Position numbers and translations under genes: made by a program. Shown here one piece after another: positions 1-6,445 of a stretch of DNA of 12,130 nt (its first letter is position 1; each line of letters starts with the position of its first letter). The stretch spans positions 1 through 12,130 of the forward strand of contig SDVU01000585.1 of assembly GCA_016256075.1 (NCBI GenBank), written 5' to 3'. The notes beneath the pieces are model-generated. The model did no database searches. It saw only the letters and a program-made list of their open reading frames with translations, and was not told the DNA's origin. This DNA is from Dictyocoela muelleri (taxonomy: Eukaryota; Microsporidia).

Positions 1-90
1 ACATTTTTAAATTTTTATAATCATTTTTAAACTCATTGATCCTTTCAAAGGCAAATTTTTTCATGGGTATAAAATTTTAAAAATTAAACG

Positions 91-242
91 CCCCACAAAA
101 GGGGTTTTTGTATTTGATATTTGACATTATCTGCTATTTTTAACTATAGGAATTAATAAATTAGTAAATATGTGCCCCAAAGCGGGGTTTATGATTGTGA
201 CGGGGTGCCCCAATAGCGGGGTTTGCCCCAAAACGCGGCCGT
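91..242. repeat. Cluster of short GC-rich C4/G4 hairpins
   Basis: In otherwise A+T-rich DNA this stretch carries several copies of a short unit in which CCCC is followed after 4-6 bases by GGGG and usually TTT. CCCC at 91-94 pairs with GGGG at 101-104, 175-178 with 184-187, and 208-211 with 218-221. The units at 174-190 and 207-224 are near-identical direct repeats (GCCCCAAAGCGGGGTTT and GCCCCAATAGCGGGGTTT), and a third, broken unit follows at 225-242. Each can fold into a small hairpin. The cluster directly abuts the foldback MITE at 249. I see no coding frame. It may be a minisatellite-like repeat or the decayed end of an older element. Function unknown. Confidence 0.6.
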
Positions 243-248
243 ACTGTA

Positions 249-618
249 TTGTGAAAAAAGAACGGCCGGTTCAAAAATATGCGAATTATTTTTATAACCC
301 CTAAATTGTTTAATTTATAAAAAAATGTTTTAAAGTAATAAAGGCTACAATAAAATAGGTTGGGATGGTTATTTTTATAATAATAAAGATTTAAACATAA
401 TATTAGTTGTCTGAAGGAGTGAAAAAAATGAGTGAACTTCTCTTGTCGCACCTACAGACAACTAATACTATGTTTATATCATTATTATTATATAAATAAC
501 CATTCAAACCTATTTTATTTTAGCCTTTATTACTTTTACACATTTTTTCTAATTAAAACCATTTGGGGGGTATAAAAAAATTCGTTGATTTTTGAACCGG
601 CCGTTCTTTTTTTTACAA
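249..618. mobile_element. Foldback MITE, 370 bp, TA-flanked
   Basis: A non-autonomous foldback element made almost entirely of two long inverted arms, 249-413 and 455-618, roughly 85% identical by eye, around a 41-base unpaired centre (414-454). The ends read TTGTGAAAAAAGAACGGCCG on the left and its near-complement on the right, and each is flanked by TA (247-248 and 619-620). TA duplication plus terminal inverted repeats is the signature of elements moved by Tc1/mariner/pogo-type transposases. No transposase is encoded, and frames crossing it are by-products of the palindrome. It does not share its ends with the MITE at 6657-6959, so it is a separate family. The loop contains GAGTGAAAAAAATGAGTGAAC-like purine-rich sequence of unknown meaning. 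Confidence 0.85.
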
Positions 619-921
619 TAAAATAATTTTACCCACAAATATATTTCGGGGAGTTTTCCCTTTTGTGGAGTTTTCTCCAATTCATTACAGGTTAGTATAA
701 ACGCTTAATGTCAATCAATGATTATTTGAAAAATGATTTTAAATAAGTCATACTATGATACGTAAACGTTACATTTACAAATTTTAATCAAAGAGATTTT
801 TTTTTCTCATAATAAATAAATCTTTTATTTCTTTTTTAAGACTTTAAAGCTAGTAGTTTAACATTTTTATATATTACAAAAGACACGAAGAAATTTCGCC
901 GTGGTAAATATTTTTTTTGTG
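619..921. other. Intergenic spacer with small G/C palindromes
   Basis: No coding frame is visible. At 647-660 and 667-678 there are two adjacent short imperfect palindromes sharing GAGTTTTC (GGGGAGTTTTCCC and GGAGTTTTCTCC) with CCACAAA nearby. These resemble, in inverted orientation, the CCACAAAAGGGG hairpin at 92-104 on the other side of the MITE. The rest is A+T-rich sequence with homopolymer T tracts leading up to the SINE-like repeat at 922. Confidence 0.5.
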
Positions 922-1370
922 GCCAGATAGCTCAGTAGTTAAGACTCTTGAATGTAAAATTTAAGTTCCATGGTTCAAATACCGCTGACTTCACTCTTTA
1001 ATAAATAATGAGGGAATGACATTAAGCGGTCATAACTATATAATTTTAGTATAATATACAGTCGTTCCAGTGTGGTATAGCGGATTAAGACTTGATCTAC
1101 TATGGCAATGAAGCAGAAAAAACTCTCTTAGGTGTGGGGATGAGTACGGCGACGCATCGTGAGAAAAAGTAGTATAAAATAAAAATTCATGTGAGCCACT
1201 AATTACTGATATCCTGCCGAGTCATTGATAAAACGAAGATCGCGTATACAGCTGGGGTTCTGAGAAACTTAGGAAATGGCGTATTATTATTACACCAAAA
1301 ATCAAAGGTCACAGATCACGGTAGGAGACAAATGACCCGGTTGGCAGCTATAAATGTTGTCAGCAAGTAA
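922..1370 (+). mobile_element. tRNA-derived SINE-like repeat, copy 1
   Basis: A 449-bp repeat sharing most of its length with 5699-6140. The head is tRNA-like: it starts GCCAGATAGCTCAGTAGTTA (A-box) and carries a B-box-like GGTTCAAATACC at about 972-983. An anticodon-loop-like ATGTAAA between them recalls tRNA-Tyr, which is suggestive only. A block conserved in both copies follows (CACTCTTTAATAAATAATGA onward). At 1073-1090 there is a second A-box-like segment (TGGTATAGCGGATTAAGAC), then a GC-richer body containing GGGATGAGTACGGCGACGC. Such internal Pol III promoters are the hallmark of SINEs, which depend on a LINE for movement. No clean poly-A tail or target duplication is visible, so the ends are estimated from where similarity to copy 2 stops. 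Confidence 0.72.
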
Positions 1371-1599
1371 AATAAAAAAAAATAAGCAAAATAATTTTAA
1401 CACTAAAATTTTAGAATTAAATTATTTTTTATTCATAAAAAAATCCCGATCTGTTTCATTTGTGCTATAAATTCGCTATTAACTGTCAATATAGATTGCT
1501 AAAAATCTAATACACGATATATTTGATATTTATTAATATTTTTATGCAGTTTTTCTTTCCTTTTTGTAAAATTATATCTAGATAAAAAATTTTGATCTA
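1371..1599. other. A+T-rich spacer
   Basis: A-rich sequence follows the SINE-like copy, then low-complexity A+T-rich DNA. It may contain the outermost C-terminal part and lost terminal repeat of the adjoining minus-strand MULE, but I cannot see a recognisable end there. Confidence 0.4.
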
Positions 1600-2865
1600 G
1601 ATCTACTTATGCATTTCTTATTTTTTTTCAGTTCCATGCTATATCGTTCTCAGTTCTGTACAAATACGCATATATTAGGCCTGATACAATGAAATTTTTA
1701 GTTCAATGTTCTATTAAATGATTCGCCGACATTTGTTGTTAAAAATATGTCAAGTATTAATCTTTCTACTCCACTAAGTTTTAAGAATATTTCATAGTAG
1801 TTCTTAATGAAATTATTTTCAAAATATTCGAAAACCCTTTGTATTTTTTTGAAAGGCAATCGTTTCTTTCTTGAGCATTAAACTTTGACTTGTTGAATTC
1901 AATAACAATGATTTCCAAAGGTACAAAAATAAGAAACCTCATCATAGAAACACCTCGAAAAAACTATTTTTTTTCCAAATATTAATTTATCGATCCACTT
2001 TTCTGAACTTGTCTATATAAACACTGGGAAAAATGAAAGAAACATTTTAAATTATTTTTGATCCTTAAAAAATCGGAGAAAAAGAAGCCTGAACCCCTTT
2101 TCATTTTCAACAACAAGGCAGTGGGAATAATTTGATCATAATTTTGCTTTTATGACCAAGACATATTATCATAATACTTAATATTTTTCCTTCCAGTAAA
2201 ACATATCAAGATAAGGAAAATTACCCATTACAGAAAGAAAATGACATGGACTTAACTATTCTTCATTAAAAGATCTAGAAGTTCTATTAACTGTCCATAT
2301 ATCTACGTTTTTTAAATGTTGTTTGTTGCTTTTGATATATATATAATCAACATTCTAAATACATTTTCATCCGATTTATGTAAAATAAAATTATATATTC
2401 GCTGTGTTAAAGTTAAATACTTTGGTAATCAAAAATTGCCTATAATTTATTTTATAGAAATTCTCTTACGAGTATTTTCTACTTGTTTATAAGTGTTTAC
2501 TTTACTAAAAAGCATTGATTATAAAGGTGAAAGATCAGAAATAATATGAATATACATTTTCGATGGAATGTATGACGTTTTTTTCATAATAATCTATTAT
2601 TTTTTGTCTAATTAAAATCTTTTGAATCTTAAAAAGAAGGTGGATGATTATTTTCAAAAAAAATACAATATTCTGCGTTTCTAAATTTTGACTTATACGA
2701 TCTCTACAGCCTTTATCAACACATCACCAAGTCTCCTTACTTTCGCTTTGTGATCTAAATTGCACTCATCGATCATCCATATCAGCTTTTCTTTATTCGT
2801 GATGCTATTTATTTTTCTTAAACCTTTTCATCATTAGGGTTCAAAAAAAATATTTTTGCGGATCT
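1600..2865 (-). pseudogene. Old MULE transposase relic (FLYWCH + MULE core)
   Basis: Minus-strand translation, spread over several frames, keeps the landmarks of a Mutator-like (MULE) transposase in the right order. An N-terminal FLYWCH-like zinc-finger remnant lies around 2860-2700, with W, then ECN and KAKVRRLGD. The CFFHFSQCLYRQVQKSG motif lies around 2044-1994 and corresponds to the conserved C-x-FHF-x-Q segment. A region around 1850-1745 (VFEYFENNFIKNYYEIF) leads into the C-terminal TTN-x-x-ES-x-N-R-x-LN motif at about 1740-1701, where the catalytic-domain glutamate lies. The DGTF and DFE aspartate regions between 2640 and 2060 are not clearly readable. It carries many stops and frame changes and is dead. 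No terminal repeats were found. It is distinct in sequence from the MULE at 8518-10053 and appears older. Confidence 0.75.
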
Positions 2866-2983
2866 ATTACAAAATGAAAATATGTATAACTTCCTACTTA
2901 TAAACACCTTTACCATTATCTTTAGATTTTACGTTTTTATATTTTAAAATTTACTTTAATTCACAAAGTTTTTTATTTATATA

Positions 2984-3054
2984 CAGTAGAAGTCGAAAAT
3001 TTTAGTCACCTTTAGAAAGATGTGACTAAAAATTTCGTAGACTAAAAATTTCGA
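2984..3054. repeat. Terminal inverted repeat of Tigger copy 1 (3' end)
   Basis: The sequence begins CAGTAGAAGTCGAAAATTTT directly after TA (2982-2983). CAGT at the tip with a TA target site is typical of pogo/Tigger elements. Inside, the motif GACTAAAAATTTCG appears about three times: inverted at about 2992-3006 and direct at 3024-3037 and 3040-3053. TTTAGTCAC (3001-3009) also pairs with GTGACTAAA (3022-3030) to form a 9-bp stem. Repeated sub-terminal motifs like this are usually transposase-binding sites. The end sits 34 bp beyond the stop of the C-terminal transposase segment, as expected for a compact element. Confidence 0.8.
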
Positions 3055-3087
3055 TCAATAAAGGAAAAAAAAATAAATTAAAATTAA

Positions 3088-4330
3088 TCATTTATTATTG
3101 TACTTATCAAAATATAAATCAAGCTTATCTTTGTAATTCTTGTCCAATAATTCATTAATTATTTTATCATTAATATACATTATTGTTTTAAGATATTCTA
3201 ATCCATAAAAACTTAAAATATTAGCAGTAGAATGTAATGCATCCAAAACTCCGCAAAAACTTTTTTTCGCGTTTCCAAGAAATTCATTTGCACACATTTT
3301 TCATCTGAATTACACTAGATGCTGAAGAACTATCATCTATTGTGAGAACTATTATCGGGGAATTCAGATATTCTAATATAAAAATTCTTATTTTTTTTTC
3401 CAACGATTAATTTTTATTAGAATCAGATACTTTGCTCAATGATTTCACTATTCAATTTACACACACAACATATCAATTTTTTTAACACGGCTACATGATC
3501 AAGATCATTTTTTAAAGCATTAAAGATTTAAATTTGTTTAAAAGAGATTTAAATTTGTTTAAAAGAGATTTAAATTTGTTTAAAAGAGATTTAAACTTGG
3601 ATTTAAATGAGTGTTATTTCAGCATCAAAGGGTTGTATTAAAGATGTTCCCTCTGAGAAAATAACAACAATTCTACATTTGAAAAGTCTCGCACACTATG
3701 ATCTCTAAAATTATCTAACAGAAGCAATATTTTACGATTTTGATACCCCAAATTATCATTTAAGATCATCAAATAATCTTAAAAGATCTTTGTAGTCAAC
3801 TTAGCAGTTTTGTTTGATCTGTTAAGAAGATCAAAAAAACGCAAATTTACATTTTTTTAAGCTCTTGTGGTTTTCGATTTAGAATGAGCAATGGTTTCAT
3901 TTTCTCAACAAAAGTATTTGTAACTAGGGATAAAGTTATTCGTGTTTTTTTGCTTAACATTTTTTTATCAGTTTTCTTGTCTAATAAATATAATTTGTTA
4001 GAACAAGTTTTTATGTAGAGACTAGTCTCGTCAATTTAAAAACATTTTTTTGTTGTAAACTTCTAATTTAAGAATTAAATCATTTTTAAAAGAATTGGCT
4101 AGTGTTGTATCTGCACTCTCGGATCCCCGGGAAGAGTAAAATAATTAATCGATTTCATTTTTACAAAATTTTTTACAAAATACATTTTTACTTTTGACAC
4201 ATTATCATTAATAGCTTTATAGTAATCGAAAGGTAAGTAATAAATTGTGTCTTGATTGACAGTAATTTTTTTATTCGTAAAATCTCGATTTTTTTCAATT
4301 ATATAGGAATCGATTTTACAATATTTTGCA
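3088..4330 (-). pseudogene. Tigger-like DDE transposase relic, copy 1
   Basis: Minus-strand frames show the Tigger/pogo transposase in order. An N-terminal DNA-binding region at about 4320-4140 includes FVKNFVKMKSINYF, like the CENP-B/Tc5-type helix-turn-helix. The SESAD motif at about 4128-4109 is equivalent to GESASVD. The first catalytic Asp falls in the N-x-DET-SLY region at 4032-4030, followed by KKTRITLSLVTN. The second Asp is in LLLLDNF at 3715-3713 and the third in LIQPFD at 3626-3624. A C-terminal tail ends at a stop near 3088; its last 69 codons (3297-3088) are open. The spacing of about 28-29 residues between second and third Asp suits this family. Several stops and frame changes make it nonfunctional. 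A 21-bp tandem repeat follows the third Asp. Confidence 0.82.
3524..3607. repeat. 21-bp tandem repeat, four units
   Basis: Three perfect copies of a 21-base unit (AGATTTAAATTTGTTTAAAA plus G) occupy 3524-3586, and a fourth, diverged unit lies at 3587-3607. On the minus strand 21 bases equal seven codons, giving a repeating LLNKFKS peptide just downstream of the LIQPFD motif of the Tigger transposase relic. The fourth, diverged unit is the one adjoining the catalytic motif and is presumably the ancestral one. This is a local expansion by replication slippage. Confidence 0.9.
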
Positions 4331-4442
4331 TCATAATTTGTTAAGTTAGATTTTTAACCAATTCATTTTCACTTTCACTTTCTTTTAAATTTTATAGACA
4401 AAATATGTTTTAGAATTAAATTTGCTAATGATTTTGTATATT

Positions 4443-4472
4443 ATGTCGCTCGCTGACCGCGCGAAATTTTTT
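4443..4472. repeat. GC-rich patch A, similar to 5233-5262
   Basis: The segment starts ATGTCGCTCGCTGACCGCGC and continues GAAAT. It stands out in GC content, and its first 15 bases match ACGTCGCGCGCTGAG at 5233 with only a few differences. It lies at the faded 5' edge of Tigger copy 1 and may belong to a shared repeat of unknown kind. Confidence 0.35.
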
Positions 4473-4492
4473 AAAAAAAAAAAAATGAAAAT

Positions 4493-4553
4493 GGCCATTG
4501 GTGGAATCGAACCTTGGTAATCATGCTAAAATATAACATTTTACACACTTGAG
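4493..4553 (-). ncRNA. tRNA-like fragment with B-box
   Basis: On the minus strand this fragment holds a canonical B-box, GGTTCGATTCC (4513-4503), preceded by GTGTAAAAT, which resembles the anticodon-arm region of the SINE-like head (AATGTAAAAT at 951-960). It is followed by AATGGCCA and, a little downstream, a run of about 13 T on that strand (4485-4473), which could serve as a Pol III terminator. No matching 5' acceptor strand or good A-box is present and the T-stem pairs poorly, so it is not a working tRNA gene. It is either a truncated SINE head or a tRNA pseudogene. Confidence 0.5.
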
Positions 4554-5232
4554 AAAATGATTAAAGAATAGTAAAAAAAATAATTAATATATATATTTTA
4601 TTAGTGAATCAATTTTAAAATTATGAACAAATGCTTAATTGGGCATACATTTTTTTAACTAAAGAAAAATATTTTCAAATTTAAATCTTTTATTGTGCAT
4701 TTTTAGATTTTATTTTCACCTAATATCAATTTTAGACACCCCAACGGTTTGGGAACCCAAAATAAATCAGTATAGGCATAGCCACAATCATTTTAAATTT
4801 TTTTGCTAAGTATAAATCAGAATAATTTTTTATGTATTTAATTTAATTACATTATTTAGTATTATTTGTTAGTATAAAATAAATAATTAAATTTATTAAA
4901 ATTGTTCTGTGATTTATAATTAGCAAAAAGATTTTATGGATATTTCGTTGTTAGACTTTTTATAAGGCGCATTTTTTTCAAGTTACTAACATTTTAGATT
5001 ACATTACTCAATATACGATATTTTACTTTTATATTACATATAGATTGTACCATTCATATTTGTAAATTTTTTAAACTTAAATGCCATTAAATTTTAATTT
5101 AGTAGAAAAATATTTTATTTATTATAAGATTTTTAATCTTGAATTATTTCGGCGAGTCTGTATAATGTTTAGTTGTGAGAATGATTACGAGTTTCGATTC
5201 TATCCGTGGTCATTTTTAATTCATCCTTTAAA
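4554..5232. other. A+T-rich spacer with a hAT-end-like motif
   Basis: No coding frame can be supported. The only distinctive sequence is at about 4735-4757, GACACCCCAACGGTTTGGGA followed by ACC. Read on the minus strand, this is GGTTCCCAAACCGTTGGGGT, which resembles the ends of many hAT transposons (consensus CAG-N-GGTTCCCAAAC). The outermost CAG and a partner end are absent, so this is at most an orphan terminus. The rest is low-complexity A+T-rich DNA. Confidence 0.3.
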
Positions 5233-5262
5233 ACGTCGCGCGCTGAGGCATTTCGCGCACAA
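5233..5262. repeat. GC-rich patch B, similar to 4443-4472
   Basis: It contains ACGTCGCGCGCTGAGG followed by CATTTCGCGCAC. The first half matches the patch at 4443 in the same orientation, while the GCGCGAAAT element of that patch appears here inverted (ATTTCGCGC). The open frames of 61-87 codons crossing it on both strands look like by-products of its lower stop-codon density and match no family I know. Confidence 0.35.
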
Positions 5263-5408
5263 GACACAAGAAATATTATACCTGTGGGCAGTTATCCAAC
5301 TACGCGTAGAATTAAAATATAAATCTAACAAAGATTTTGTATAATTGATTTTATTCATAAAACCAGGCATGCTCATGAAATTCACCTCTTTAAATACTTT
5401 TATCAATA

Positions 5409-5447
5409 AAACGGTTTCACAATTTAAATTTTCTCATGAAACCGTTT
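5409..5447. repeat. Hairpin, 11-bp perfect stem
   Basis: AAACGGTTTCA (5409-5419) pairs perfectly with TGAAACCGTTT (5437-5447) across a 17-base loop. No gene lies next to it for which it could act as a terminator, and there is no T-run typical of that role. It may be a remnant of a small palindromic element. Confidence 0.65.
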
Positions 5448-5451
5448 GACA

Positions 5452-5643
5452 TTATATTAAGTGGTGTATGAATATACAACCACAATACCTTTTCATGAAT
5501 TCTTTTCTTGTGTATCGTTTTCTAAGGATTTCTTCAGCTATTTTTTTCTCATCTAAACTCATTCTTTGTTTTCCATTAATGGAATAAATTTTTTTTTCAA
5601 AAAATAAGTATTTTTTTAAAAATAAAAATGTCATAAATTTCAA
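5452..5643 (-). CDS. Small frame with helix-turn-helix-like segment, unrecognised
   Basis: A 63-codon minus-strand frame. From the internal Met at 5562 it reads MSLDEKKIAEEILRKRY and then TRKEFMKRY. This charged, helix-rich pattern recalls the N-terminal helix-turn-helix of transposases (a pattern like EEK-x-x-I-x-E-x-L-x-x-x-YT-x-KE). The leading residues are hydrophobic low-complexity sequence and the tail breaks off after GCIFIHHLI. It is bounded by the 5409-5447 hairpin on one side and the second SINE-like copy on the other. It could be an N-terminal scrap of another transposase or a chance frame. I do not assign a function. Confidence 0.22.
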   Translation of the reverse strand: MKFMTFLFLKKYLFFEKKIYSINGKQRMSLDEKKIAEEILRKRYTRKEFMKRYCGCIFIHHLI

Positions 5644-5698
5644 TCTAGAGTAAAAAATTATAAAAAAGCTTTTAAAAAATTCGAAAGGCTAAAAAATC

Positions 5699-6140
5699 GC
5701 CAGATAGCTCAGTGCTAACACTCTTGAATAAAAATTTAACTATCTAGGTTCAAATCCCACTGGCGTCACTCTTTAATAAATAATGAGGGAATGACATTAA
5801 GCGGTCAAAAACTATAGAAATATAGTAATAATATATAGTTGTTTTGGTGTGTTATTGATGATTAAGACTTGGTCTATTATGAAAATGAAGAGAAAGTGGC
5901 TCTTCTAGACGTAGGGATGAGAGGGCGACGCTTATCGGCAAAAGTGGTGAAATGAAATCATGAAAGGCTTCTAATAAACAATCCTGTTTAGTTATTGATA
6001 AAACGAAAATTGCGTATACAGCAGGGCTTCTATGTAGCTTAGGATGTGACGTATTATTGGAAACCCAAGAAATAAAGGTCTAAAGACTAATGTAAGAGAC
6101 AAATTTCCAGGTTAGCAGTATTATGAGGTCAGTATGTAAT
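5699..6140 (+). mobile_element. tRNA-derived SINE-like repeat, copy 2
   Basis: A 442-bp second copy of the repeat at 922-1370. The tRNA-like head is better preserved here: GCCAGATAGCTCAG A-box region, GGTTCAAATCCCACTGGCG with the B-box, and GCCAG at the 5' end able to pair with CTGGC at the 3' end of the head, as an acceptor stem would. A stretch of over 40 bases after the head is almost identical in both copies (CTCTTTAATAAATAATGAGG onward). The second A-box-like element is weaker here (GTGTTATTGATGATTAAGAC). The body shares GATAAAACGAA, GCGTATACAGC and AGGAGACAAAT-type blocks. No target duplication was found. It lies directly upstream of Tigger copy 2. Confidence 0.74.
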
Positions 6141-6445
6141 ATATGCAGTAGATTGTGTTTTACGTACATAAAAAGTCCGCGAATATTACGTTTTCGCCAT
6201 ATTTAACAATTTACACTTTTTAAAAATTATATTTATGAAGATTAACTTTAAAAACCCTTTTAATATAGTCTTTACTGCCCATGCTATTGCTTTAATCGAA
6301 CATTTTAAATTAAATTGAATTTTACTACATTTTGGATTTTTTTACGTTCATGTTTTTTTTATATTTAATTTTTTACATTAAAATGCCCAACTTGTTTTTT
6401 TAAAAAATTTAAATTTTCTATTAAGATTTTTACAACCCCTATTTA
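6141..6445. other. A+T-rich leader between SINE copy 2 and Tigger copy 2
   Basis: This stretch probably holds the decayed 5' non-coding end of Tigger copy 2. CAGTAGATTGTG at 6146 resembles the CAGTAGAA tip of the Tigger copy 1 terminal repeat, but it is not preceded by TA and I could not find its complementary partner near 8000-8300, so the end is uncertain. ACATTTTGGATTTTT with a following TTTTTTATAT at about 6329-6365 recurs in loose form at about 8235-8268, in the same orientation. Confidence 0.35.

Larger units (their letters stand above)
2984..4440 (-). mobile_element. Tigger/pogo DNA transposon, copy 1 (5' truncated)
   Basis: A pogo-superfamily element read on the minus strand. Its 3' terminal repeat is intact at 2984 and its transposase relic fills the interior. 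No complementary terminus (ending CTACTG followed by TA) is present to the right, so the 5' end is lost or rearranged. The boundary at about 4440 marks only where transposase-like sequence fades, next to a GC-rich patch and a tRNA-like fragment. The surviving terminal repeat shows that the transposon ended here. Confidence 0.72.

Noticed and set aside
91-242. CRISPR array
   Set aside because: Units are irregular, palindromic and without uniform spacers, and the window is eukaryotic.
161-451. 96-codon minus-strand open frame
   Set aside because: It lies across the GC-hairpin units and the left arm of the foldback MITE, has low-complexity composition (runs of F, Y, N) and matches no family. 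It is a by-product of the palindrome.
922-995. Functional tRNA gene
   Set aside because: A and B boxes are present, but the stems pair poorly, the T-arm is degenerate, and the same sequence recurs as the head of a 450-bp repeat.
5081-5344. 87-codon plus-strand and 61-codon minus-strand overlapping frames (to 5406)
   Set aside because: Both owe their length to a short GC-rich patch with fewer stop codons. Composition is not protein-like and no motif is recognisable.
5409-5447. Transcription terminator
   Set aside because: The stem is good, but no T-run follows and no gene ends nearby; eukaryotic context makes this role unlikely.
6146-6165. 5' terminal repeat of Tigger copy 2 starting CAGTAG
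   Set aside because: No TA precedes it and no complementary end was found near 8000-8300, so it is kept only as a remark.
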